This document shows, piece after piece, positions 39,516-46,987 of a stretch of DNA of 64,000 nucleotides. Below the pieces are notes generated by a model that was not told the DNA's origin, made no database searches, and saw nothing but the letters and a program-made list of their open reading frames with translations. This stretch comes from an uncultured Faecalibacterium sp. GTDB lineage: Bacteria; Bacillota; Clostridia; Oscillospirales; Ruminococcaceae. Both the position numbers and the translations under genes were made by a program. Positions within the stretch are counted from its first letter, which is position 1, and the number at the start of each line of letters is the position of its first letter. The stretch covers positions 15,318 through 79,317 of the forward strand of contig URVW01000002.1 of the NCBI GenBank assembly GCA_900551435.1, written 5' to 3'.

Positions 39516-41294
39516 ATGAAATTGGACTTTTACGAAGAACGGCTGCCCATCGGGCCGGAAGAGATCGCGGAAGCGGCGGCGACCCTGCAGAAATACAAGA
39601 CGGGCAAGGCCGCACTGGACAAACGGCTGGTGGACAACGAACTGTGGTTCCGGATGGGACACTGGAAAAATTACCAGAACCCGATGATGGAGGGCAAGCC
39701 GCAGCCGTCCAGCGGATGGCTGTTCAACTCCATCGCCAACAAGCACGCGGATGCTATGGACAACTATCCCTCGCCCAACGTCCTGCCCCGCGCGGCGGAC
39801 GATGAACAGACCGCAAAGGCGCTGTCGAGCATCCTGCCGGTGGTGCTGGAACAGGCCGATTATGAGCAGGTCTACAGCGACACTTGGTGGCGGAAGCTCA
39901 AGCACGGGACCGGCGTCAAGGGCGTGTTCTGGGACCCGGAACAGCGCGGCGGCGTGGGCGAGATCGCCATCCGCCCGATGAACCTGCTGATGCTCTATTG
40001 GGAGCCGGGCGTGGATGACATTCAGGCCTCGCCGAACTTCTTCTCTCTGAGCATGGAGAACACCAAACAGCTGGAACAGCGCTGGCCCCAGCTCAAGGGA
40101 CACAGCGCCAGCGTGCTGGATGTGCCGCGCTTTCTCCACGACGGCGGGCTGGACACCAGCGAAAAGAGCGTGGTGGTGGACTGGTACTATAAAAAGCCGG
40201 ACGAGAACGGCAGGATCTTGCTCCACTACTGCAAATTCTGCAACGGCGTTGTGCTCTATGCCAGCGAGAACGACCCGGCGCTGGCCGGACGCGGATTCTA
40301 CGATCACGGCAAGTATCCGTTCGTGTTCGACCCGCTGTTCATGGAAGAGGACAGCCCTGCGGGATTTGGCTACATCGACGTGATGAAGGAGTGTCAGACG
40401 GCCATCGACAAGATGAACCACGCCATGGACGAAAATGTGCTGCTGTCGTCAAAACAGCGGTATGTTCTGAGCGACACGGCGGGCGTCAACGAGGACGAGC
40501 TGGCGGATGTCTCCCGGGATATCATCCATGTGGTGGGGCGGCTGAACGACGACAGCTTCCGGCCTTTGCAGACCACCGGACTGCAGGGCAACAGCCTGAG
40601 CTACCGCAACAGCCGGATCGAGGAGCTGAAGGAGATTTCCGGCAACCGCGACATGACGCAGGGCGGCACGGCGGGCGGTGTGACAGCCGCTTCGGCCATT
40701 GCGGCCCTGCAGGAGGCTGGTTCGAAGCTGAGCCGCGACATGCTCAAGAGCGCCTACCGGGCCTTTGCGAAGGAGTGCTATCTCATCATCGACCTGATGC
40801 GCCAGTTCTACGACGAAGAACGGGTGTTCCGTATCCTCGGCTCCACGGGTGAGAGCGAGTTCGTGCCCTTTTCTGGTATGGCGCTTCGTCCGCAGCCGCG
40901 CGGCGTCGTGGGCGGCGTGGAGCTGGGAAGTCGGGAGCCGGTGTTCGACATCGTGGTGAGCGCGGAGAAGAAATCGACCTTCAGCCGCCTGTCCCAGAAC
41001 GAGACCGCCAAGGAGTGCTATCAGCTGGGCTTCTTTGCGCCCGCCAATGCGGACGCGGCGCTGGCGGCGTTGGATATGATGGACTTTGAGGGCATCGAAA
41101 AGGTGCGCCAGCGGGTCCGTCAGAACGGAACGATGGCTCAGCAGCTGGCCGCGATGCAGCAGCAGGTGGCGGCGCTGACCGGGATGCTGCAGAATCAGAA
41201 CGGTGTGGACCCGAATCGGCCGCTGAGCGGTCCGGCGCAGAATCTGGCGACACAGGCAGCGGCACGGGCCATGAAACTTGGAAAGGAGCGTTAA
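39516..41294 (+). CDS. Phage portal protein, P22-like
   Basis: A 592-residue protein directly after the terminase and before the scaffold. The fold cannot be proved by eye, but segments such as WLFNSIANKHADAMDN, KKPDENGRILLHYCKF, GFGYIDVMKECQTAIDKMNH and the C-terminal Gln-rich helix (LAAMQQQVAALTGMLQ) resemble P22-type portals of Firmicutes phages. The annotated ATG at 39516 is only one base from GGAGG. The TTG two codons later (39522) has normal 7-nt spacing and may be the real start. Confidence 0.82.
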   Translation: MKLDFYEERLPIGPEEIAEAAATLQKYKTGKAALDKRLVDNELWFRMGHWKNYQNPMMEGKPQPSSGWLFNSIANKHADAMDNYPSPNVLPRAADDEQTAKALSSILPVVLEQADYEQVYSDTWWRKLKHGTGVKGVFWDPEQRGGVGEIAIRPMNLLMLYWEPGVDDIQASPNFFSLSMENTKQLEQRWPQLKGHSASVLDVPRFLHDGGLDTSEKSVVVDWYYKKPDENGRILLHYCKFCNGVVLYASENDPALAGRGFYDHGKYPFVFDPLFMEEDSPAGFGYIDVMKECQTAIDKMNHAMDENVLLSSKQRYVLSDTAGVNEDELADVSRDIIHVVGRLNDDSFRPLQTTGLQGNSLSYRNSRIEELKEISGNRDMTQGGTAGGVTAASAIAALQEAGSKLSRDMLKSAYRAFAKECYLIIDLMRQFYDEERVFRILGSTGESEFVPFSGMALRPQPRGVVGGVELGSREPVFDIVVSAEKKSTFSRLSQNETAKECYQLGFFAPANADAALAALDMMDFEGIEKVRQRVRQNGTMAQQLAAMQQQVAALTGMLQNQNGVDPNRPLSGPAQNLATQAAARAMKLGKER

Positions 41295-42245
41295 ATGATC
41301 AAGGTAACTTATACGGAACTGGACGGCCCGGAAGGACTGTCCCTGCGGCTGGAAGCGGCCGGCCATGCGGGGTATGCGCCCGCCGGACAGGACATCGTGT
41401 GCGCAGGGGCCAGCACCCTGATGCAGTCGCTGGTGAGCGTGCTGGCGGGTCTGGAAACGGCCAAGAGCGATGCATGGGATGAACCGGACGGCCCCCGGCT
41501 GGCGGTGACGGCATCGGCTCCGCAGGAAGCGTGGGTGGAGGGCGCGTTCGAGCTGGCAAAAGCGGGCTTTGCCCTGCTGGCGGAACGCTATCCGGACCAT
41601 CTGCGGTTTGCGGACCTGAGCCGCAGGGGAACCTCCTGCATGATGGACCTGCAGCTGTTCGCCGAGGGCGGTGACGGCGCGGCAGAAGCCCCGGCCCTGA
41701 GTGCAGAACAGACCCATCAGGCCATTGCATCCGGGACCATGAAGCCGGGAGCAGAACGTGCCCCGGAACCGGCCCAGAGTGAGCCGAAGCCGGAGGAACC
41801 CGAAGCGCCGGAAGCGGACGAGACTTCCAAGCAGGAGCCTTCGCCCCGCCCGCCGCTGCCGGAACGATTCCCGGGCAAAAACATCGTGGACGGGCTGCAC
41901 GAGCGCTGGAAGGCCGAAGAAGCGATGATCCGCCGGGTACTGCCGGACTTCTCGCTGCGGACGGAGCTGCAGGACCCCGAGATGCGGCGGCTCATGCAGC
42001 TGCCCGGGATGCGGATGGCGGATGCCTACCGTCTGGCCCACTACCGCGATGCCATGTGCCAGACCGCCCACGCCGTGGAACAGGGGGTGGTGGAGCGCAT
42101 CCAGCAGCGCTCGGCCCGCCCTTCCGAAAACGGGACCCGCCCGGGCAGCGCTGCTGTGACCGGGGCGAATGTCTCCCGCATGACCCGTGCCCAGAGGGAA
42201 GCGCTGGAACGCAAGGCCCTGCACGGGGAGACCATCATGTTTTAA
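41295..42245 (+). CDS. Prp-type cysteine protease fused to phage scaffold protein
   Basis: A 316-residue protein. Residues 1 to about 110 match Prp, the ribosomal-processing cysteine protease: AAGHAGYA with His24 and GQDIVCAGAS with Cys36, the same 12-residue spacing as His22/Cys34 of staphylococcal Prp. Residues 118-123 are DLQLFA, followed by an acidic, Pro/Glu-rich, helical scaffold-like region to the C-terminus. Known: Prp cleaves L27 and phage 80alpha capsid and scaffold after LNLQFFA-type motifs. The same DLQLFA occurs at residues 9-14 of the next gene product, the capsid. Inference: the protease matures its own scaffold and the capsid. ATG at 41295 with AAAGGAG; an internal ATG-ATG at 41640 precedes the motif. 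Confidence 0.86.
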   Translation: MIKVTYTELDGPEGLSLRLEAAGHAGYAPAGQDIVCAGASTLMQSLVSVLAGLETAKSDAWDEPDGPRLAVTASAPQEAWVEGAFELAKAGFALLAERYPDHLRFADLSRRGTSCMMDLQLFAEGGDGAAEAPALSAEQTHQAIASGTMKPGAERAPEPAQSEPKPEEPEAPEADETSKQEPSPRPPLPERFPGKNIVDGLHERWKAEEAMIRRVLPDFSLRTELQDPEMRRLMQLPGMRMADAYRLAHYRDAMCQTAHAVEQGVVERIQQRSARPSENGTRPGSAAVTGANVSRMTRAQREALERKALHGETIMF

Positions 42246-42300
42246 GCCTTTTCGGACCCGAAAAGGAAAATTATCTTCAAAAAAGAAAGGAAACGACCAC

Positions 42301-43323
42301 ATGAAACACAGTGAAAAGAAGTTCGACCTGCAGCTGTTCGCCGACCCTTCCGCCGCGCTGAACAACACCTCCGGCACGATGACCGCCGAGATGAAGACCT
42401 TCTATGAGAAGCGTCTCATCGATCAGGCAGAGCCGCGCTTGGTCCACGACCAGTTTGCGGATTACTACCCCGTTCCCCAGAACGGCGGCAAGACCATCGA
42501 GTTCCGCAAGTACGACAGTCTGCCCAAGGCGACCACCCCGCTGACGGAAGGCGTGACCCCGAACGGTCAGGCGCTGAACGTCTCCACCATCACCGCCGAG
42601 GTGAAGCAGTACGGCGGCTGGACCCCCATCACTGACACCCTGCAGCTGACTGCCATCGATAACAACATCGTTCAGGCGACCAAGATCCTTGCGTCTCAGG
42701 CGGGCCGCACCATCGACAGCGTGACCCGCGATATCCTTGCGGGCGGCACGAACGTCATCTATGCGCCGAAGGTGGGCACGGACGGTGCAGAGACGGCGGT
42801 GACCAGCCGCGCAACGCTGGACACGACCTGTCAGCTGACCTCGAAGCTCATCATGAAGGCGGCCACCCAGCTGAAGGCGATGAACGCGGATCCCATCGAT
42901 GGCGGCTACATCGCCATCATCCACCCGTATGCGTCCTATGACCTGCGGAATGACCCGGCATGGATCGACGTGCACAAGTATGCCCAGCCGGACGAGATCT
43001 ACAACGGCGAGATCGGCAAACTGCACGGCGTGCGCTTCGTGGAGACGAGCGAAGCGAAGATCTGGAAGGGCACGGGCTGCCCCAGCGGTCTGGCCGTGTT
43101 CGGTACGCTGATCTTGGGCGCTCATGCCTACGGTGTGACCGAACTGGAAGGCGGCGGTCTGGAACACATCGTCAAGCAGCTGGGCTATGGCGACGACCCG
43201 CTGAACCAGCGTGCTTCCGTGGGCTGGAAGGCCACCCAGACCGCAGAACGTCTGGTGGAGCAGTACATGGTGCGCATTGAGAGCTGCTCGAAGGAATACA
43301 GCGCCATTGCGGCGGCGAACTAA
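42301..43323 (+). CDS. Major capsid protein, N4-gp56 family
   Basis: A 340-residue HK97-fold capsid protein. IEFRKYDSLPKATTPLTEG, AEVKQYGGWTPITDTLQL, DNNIVQATKILASQAG and TRDILAGGTNV are the typical N4-gp56 block. The N-terminus MKHSEKKFDLQLFADPS carries a Prp-like processing site, with predicted cleavage after Ala14. The ATG at 42301 has AAAGGAAA upstream. Its stop codon TAA is the first bases of a two-hairpin repeat. Confidence 0.93.
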   Translation: MKHSEKKFDLQLFADPSAALNNTSGTMTAEMKTFYEKRLIDQAEPRLVHDQFADYYPVPQNGGKTIEFRKYDSLPKATTPLTEGVTPNGQALNVSTITAEVKQYGGWTPITDTLQLTAIDNNIVQATKILASQAGRTIDSVTRDILAGGTNVIYAPKVGTDGAETAVTSRATLDTTCQLTSKLIMKAATQLKAMNADPIDGGYIAIIHPYASYDLRNDPAWIDVHKYAQPDEIYNGEIGKLHGVRFVETSEAKIWKGTGCPSGLAVFGTLILGAHAYGVTELEGGGLEHIVKQLGYGDDPLNQRASVGWKATQTAERLVEQYMVRIESCSKEYSAIAAAN

Positions 43324-43452
43324 CCTCTCAGGCGCTTTGCGCCAGCTCCCCTAGCAGGGGAGCCATTGGCAGGTCGGTTTTGGCTCTGCTGGATGAAAAA
43401 GGCGTCTCAAAACCGGAAACAGTTTGGCCCTGCAGAAAAGGGCAGAAGGAGT
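43322..43452 (+). repeat. Two-hairpin dispersed repeat, copy A
   Basis: The core (43322-43371) begins AACCTCTCAG inside the TAA stop of the capsid gene. Hairpin 1 is GGCGC-TTT-GCGCC; hairpin 2 is AGCTCCCCTagcAGGGGAGC, then CATTGGCA. Similarity to copy C continues to about 43452 (GCTGGATGAA, and GGCCCTGCAGAAAAGGGCAG). Its end provides the AAGGAG of the next gene. Confidence 0.82.
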
Positions 43453-43456
43453 TTAT

Positions 43457-43723
43457 ATGGCAGTCAAGAAACAGACCGAAGAGAACCAGAACGCGGAAGC
43501 GGTGGAAAAGGAGCAGAAGGAGCTTGTGCCCATCCGGCTGTTCTCGGACGGCGGGCGGTACAAGGGCGACCTGTTCGTGAGCGTGAACGGCGTGAACTAC
43601 CAGATCAAGCGCGGTGTGACCGTGAACGTGCCGCCTGAGGTGGCCGAGGTCATCCAGCACAGTCAGGAGCAGGACGACCAGAGCGCGGCCCGCATGGAAG
43701 AGATCATTCAGAGAAGCGAATAA
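43457..43723 (+). CDS. Phage protein of unknown function (88 aa)
   Basis: An acidic N-terminal helix is followed by a small beta-type segment (FVSVNGVNYQIKRGVTVNVP) and a Gln/Glu-rich C-terminal helix. The middle pattern is common in small phage head proteins found after the capsid gene, so a head-completion role is possible but not shown. ATG at 43457 with AAGGAG 6 nt upstream, the latter at the edge of repeat A. Confidence 0.7.
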   Translation: MAVKKQTEENQNAEAVEKEQKELVPIRLFSDGGRYKGDLFVSVNGVNYQIKRGVTVNVPPEVAEVIQHSQEQDDQSAARMEEIIQRSE

Positions 43724-43732
43724 AGACCCGTT

Positions 43733-43769
43733 CCCCGGCTCGGCGGCACACGCTGTGCCGGGGATTTTT
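43733..43769 (+). terminator. Terminator after the head genes
   Basis: Stem CCCCGGC (43733-43739) / GCCGGGG (43757-43763) followed by ATTTTT. It may step down transcription after the capsid block. Confidence 0.75.
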
Positions 43770-43797
43770 AGTAACCACAGAGGGGAGATAGATAAAA

Positions 43798-44190
43798 ATG
43801 ACGGCAGGACAGGCCATTGAACTGGCGGATGCGATGCGGACCGACAACAGCTTTGACCCGATGCTGAAACAGCTGTGGCTGAAGCAGGTGGACGCCCAGC
43901 TGCGCAGGAGCATTCTGGACCGGGCGGACTGCGGGAATGATTTTGACGGCAAGGGAGCCGACACGGCCTTTGCGGACCTTGAGGGCTTGCAGGAGGACAC
44001 CGAACTGCTGGCCCCGGCGGCATTTGAGGGGTTATACCCGCACTGGCTGTGTGCACAGATGGACCTTGCGCTGGGCGAGACGGCCCGGGCCGCGAACGAG
44101 TACCAGCAGTACAGCGACATGGTGCAGGAGTTCGGCGCATGGATGCGGCGAAATTACCCGCCCAAGACGGCGGCACAGTTTTTATATTGA
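43798..44190 (+). CDS. Putative phage head-tail connector (130 aa)
   Basis: A mostly helical 130-residue protein with LPHW-like LYPHWLCAQMDLALGETARA and a C-terminal YSDMVQEFGAWMRRNYPP. The pattern resembles small adaptor proteins between capsid and tail genes, but I cannot place it in a family. ATG at 43798 with GGGGAG upstream. The TGA stop overlaps the start of repeat copy B. Confidence 0.65.
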   Translation: MTAGQAIELADAMRTDNSFDPMLKQLWLKQVDAQLRRSILDRADCGNDFDGKGADTAFADLEGLQEDTELLAPAAFEGLYPHWLCAQMDLALGETARAANEYQQYSDMVQEFGAWMRRNYPPKTAAQFLY

Positions 44191-44274
44191 ACCTCTCAGT
44201 CACCTTCGGTGACAGCTCCCCTAAATAGGGGAGCCATTGGCAAGTCGGTTCTGGCTGTGCTGGACGAAGAAAGC
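44190..44274 (+). repeat. Two-hairpin dispersed repeat, copy B
   Basis: Begins AACCTCTCAG inside the TGA stop of the preceding gene. Hairpin 1 is GTCACC-TTC-GGTGAC and hairpin 2 AGCTCCCCTaaatAGGGGAGC, then CATTGGCA (core to 44242). Weaker similarity (GGCTGTGCTGGACGAA) runs to about 44274. Confidence 0.85.
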
Positions 44275-44321
44275 TTATGATGTCGGGAGCGGGATGGCTC
44301 CGCGACAGAGGGAAAAGAAAG

Positions 44322-46178
44322 ATGGAATTCAATCTAATCAGCAGCTCACGGCAGATGCTGCGGGCCTTTGGGGGCCTGAACGAGACTTACGGGTGCGGTG
44401 AAGCAGAACTGAGCCAAGGCAGGAATTTTTCGAGCCGGGGTTATCCGGCGCTGGCGACCCGGAAACACCGGCGGCATGTGCGGCACGCGGCAGCGACGAA
44501 CGGCATGTATCACCTGAACGGACTGCTGGTCGTTTCGAGGCGGGACCTCATCTATAACCCGGACGAGACGCCCCAGAAGGCAAGCTTTGTATGGAATGCG
44601 GTGACGGACAGCGAAAAGCAGATGATCGGCATGGGCACGAAGGTGCTGATCTGGCCGGACAAGGTGGCGTTCGACACCAAGGACCTGTCGGTGACGAAGC
44701 TGGGGGCAGAATGGAAATTGAGCAGTCAAAATGCTGTCACTGGGATCAAAAGCGTCAGCTTTACCCCCTGCGATGTGGCAGGTAAGACCTACACGGTGAC
44801 CCAGCGCGGGGCCACGGAACCAGAGGACCCGGACGATGGAACATTGTTTCTTAAGCTGAACGACCAGAAGGAGCCTTACAGCAGCGAAAATGTTTTGGAA
44901 ATCTACAGCGCGGCCACAGGAAACTGGTCCGCCATCGAGCTGAACTGCTGCAAGCTGGAAGCGACCGGAATCGGCAAAGATTTTGCGGTCGGGGATACCG
45001 TGACCATAAGCGGCATGAGCGGCTCAGAAGAGCATCTGAAGGGTCTGGACGGTGACCATGCTGTTTCTGCAAGGGACGACGACTGGATTCAAATTGAGTT
45101 GGAATCCAGTGGAACAATGTTTTACGGTGTGCTCACAAAGCTCGCAGACAAGATTCAGTGGATCGGCATCGACGGGATGGGGGTTGCCGGAAAAGATGAC
45201 AAACAGGAATTTGTATTGGAGCGACGGGTCCCGGATATTGATTTTCTGACCGAATGCGACAACCGGGTGTGGGGCTGCTCGAGCAAGGAAAACGTCATCT
45301 ATGCGTGCAAGCTGGGCGACCCGTCGAACTGGTTCTCGTACCGTGGAACGGCGGCGGACAGCTACGCTGTGAACGTGGGCAGCGACGGGAGCTTTACCGG
45401 CGCGGCCACCTGCATGGGCTATGTGCTGTTCTTCAAAGAAAACTGCATCCACAAGCTGTACGGCTCGAAGCCGTCCGACTACCAGATGAGCAGCGTGAAG
45501 TGCGCGGGCGTGGCCAAGGGGGCCGCGAAGAGCCTGTGCGTGCTGAACGAGGTGCTGTATTACTTTTCGCCGTCCGGCGTGATGGCGTGGGACGGGAGCT
45601 TGCCCACGAAGGTGAGCGGGAATCTGGAAACCGAACGGCTGAACACGGCCCTGCGGGCTGTGGGCGGGGCGCTGGGCGGACGGTATTATCTGTACCTCGC
45701 GGCGAAGGAGAGCCAGCGGCTGCTGGTGCTGGACACCGAACGCGGCTTATGGACCGAAGAGGACCCGGCTGGACAGGAGATGTGTTCGACCGGGCGGCAG
45801 CTCTATCTTTACGATGGAGAGTCTTTGTGGGGCGTGGACCCTGACAAGGACGAAGGCGAACTGGACCGGGTGCAGTACGAGATGGTGACCGGCGACATCG
45901 GGCTGGCGCTGGCCGACGACAAATATATTTCCCGGGTTACCATCCGGCTGGATGCGATGGAGCGGGGCGTGGTGACAGTATGGGCCAGCTACGACGGCGG
46001 GGCTTGGAAAGAAGCCGGAAGAGCCGACGTTTCGGACAAGTGGACGCGGGTGAATCTGCCCTTTGTGCCGGAACGGTGCGACACGCTGCGGCTGAAGCTG
46101 ACCGGGACCGGACAGCTTGTGGTGCGAAGCATCGCCCTGACCCTTGCTTCGGCGATGGGAAACCGGGCAGGAAAATAA
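44322..46178 (+). CDS. Putative tail nozzle / DNA-stabilisation protein (beta-propeller type)
   Basis: A 618-residue beta-rich protein without helical stretches. Repeated blade-like segments include LTECDNRVWGCSSKENVIYA, FTGAATCMGYVLFFKENCIH, KSLCVLNEVLYYFSPSGVMAW and GRYYLYLAAKESQRLLVLDT. A C-terminal jelly-roll-like end (VTVWASYDGGAWKEAGRADV) follows. The layout recalls podoviral nozzle or stabilisation proteins (T7 gp12, P22 gp10) in the expected position after the connectors. ATG at 44322 with GAGGGAAAAGAAAG; an in-frame ATG at 44277 is possible. Confidence 0.68.
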   Translation: MEFNLISSSRQMLRAFGGLNETYGCGEAELSQGRNFSSRGYPALATRKHRRHVRHAAATNGMYHLNGLLVVSRRDLIYNPDETPQKASFVWNAVTDSEKQMIGMGTKVLIWPDKVAFDTKDLSVTKLGAEWKLSSQNAVTGIKSVSFTPCDVAGKTYTVTQRGATEPEDPDDGTLFLKLNDQKEPYSSENVLEIYSAATGNWSAIELNCCKLEATGIGKDFAVGDTVTISGMSGSEEHLKGLDGDHAVSARDDDWIQIELESSGTMFYGVLTKLADKIQWIGIDGMGVAGKDDKQEFVLERRVPDIDFLTECDNRVWGCSSKENVIYACKLGDPSNWFSYRGTAADSYAVNVGSDGSFTGAATCMGYVLFFKENCIHKLYGSKPSDYQMSSVKCAGVAKGAAKSLCVLNEVLYYFSPSGVMAWDGSLPTKVSGNLETERLNTALRAVGGALGGRYYLYLAAKESQRLLVLDTERGLWTEEDPAGQEMCSTGRQLYLYDGESLWGVDPDKDEGELDRVQYEMVTGDIGLALADDKYISRVTIRLDAMERGVVTVWASYDGGAWKEAGRADVSDKWTRVNLPFVPERCDTLRLKLTGTGQLVVRSIALTLASAMGNRAGK

Positions 46179-46200
46179 ACCTCAAAGAAGGAGATGCCAG

Positions 46201-46392
46201 ATGGCGAATATTTCAGGACTGGGCAAGATCGCGCTGCCCAGCTTTTCGGAGAACATGGCCCCGGAGGACGCGCGGGCCGTCCGGAATTTCTGCTACCAGC
46301 TGCAAGAACAGCTTTTGTATGTGCTGGGAAATCTGGATGAAGAAAATCTTTCGGCGGAGATGCTGAAGAATCTGAAAGGAGAATCGGAATGA
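46201..46392 (+). CDS. Small phage protein (63 aa)
   Basis: A short, mainly helical protein (RNFCYQLQEQLLYVLGNLDE), not recognised. It has a strong AAGGAG 8 nt before the ATG at 46201 and a 4-nt overlap with the next gene. It is placed between the nozzle candidate and the internal-protein candidates. Confidence 0.7.
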   Translation: MANISGLGKIALPSFSENMAPEDARAVRNFCYQLQEQLLYVLGNLDEENLSAEMLKNLKGESE

Positions 46393-46973
46393 GCAGAGTA
46401 ACAGATGCGCGGAACGAGTTGCAGCAGTACGAAGCGACGAAGCCGGGAGCTTACCAGAGCCAGTACAGCGACAAGATCAACGACACGATGGGCCGGCTGG
46501 AAGGAATGAAAACCTTCAGCTACGACCCGGAAAAAGACGTGGCCTTTACCCAGTATAAGAACAACACCACCCGGCGGGCAAAGCTGGCCAACGAGAATGC
46601 ACAGGCGTCGGCGTCGGCGCTGACCGGCGGGTATGGTTCGAGCTACGGCACACAGGCCGGTCAGAACGCTTATCAGAACGCCATGAGCACCTTGGACACC
46701 GTGACCGATAACTTATACGATCAGGCATACAACAGCTACAACCAAAAGAAATCGAACCTGAAGCAGCAGCTGGCCGGGTATCAGGCGGCGGAACAGCAGG
46801 ACTACAACCAGTATCAGGATCAGCTTTCGGACTGGTACAACGGGCTGAACTACTACCAGAACAAATACGATCAGGCCAGCGATGAACAGCAGCAGACGAC
46901 GAGCAACTGGATCAACGGCATCGGTCAGGTGGTGCAATTTGCAGCAAAGCTGATTCCGCTGCTGTTTCTTTAA
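46389..46973 (+). CDS. Gln/Tyr/Asn-rich phage protein, internal-virion candidate 1
   Basis: 194 residues, very rich in Gln, Tyr and Asn, probably a long helical coil, with a C-terminal hydrophobic segment (VVQFAAKLIPLLFL). It shares PGAYQSxYxDKIN near the N-terminus and SGGYGSS/TGGYGSS in the middle with the next gene product, so the two are paralogues. Such proteins are often ejected virion proteins of podoviruses; this is inference from position and composition. Confidence 0.72.
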   Translation: MSRVTDARNELQQYEATKPGAYQSQYSDKINDTMGRLEGMKTFSYDPEKDVAFTQYKNNTTRRAKLANENAQASASALTGGYGSSYGTQAGQNAYQNAMSTLDTVTDNLYDQAYNSYNQKKSNLKQQLAGYQAAEQQDYNQYQDQLSDWYNGLNYYQNKYDQASDEQQQTTSNWINGIGQVVQFAAKLIPLLFL

Positions 46974-46987
46974 GAGGTGAGTGAACA

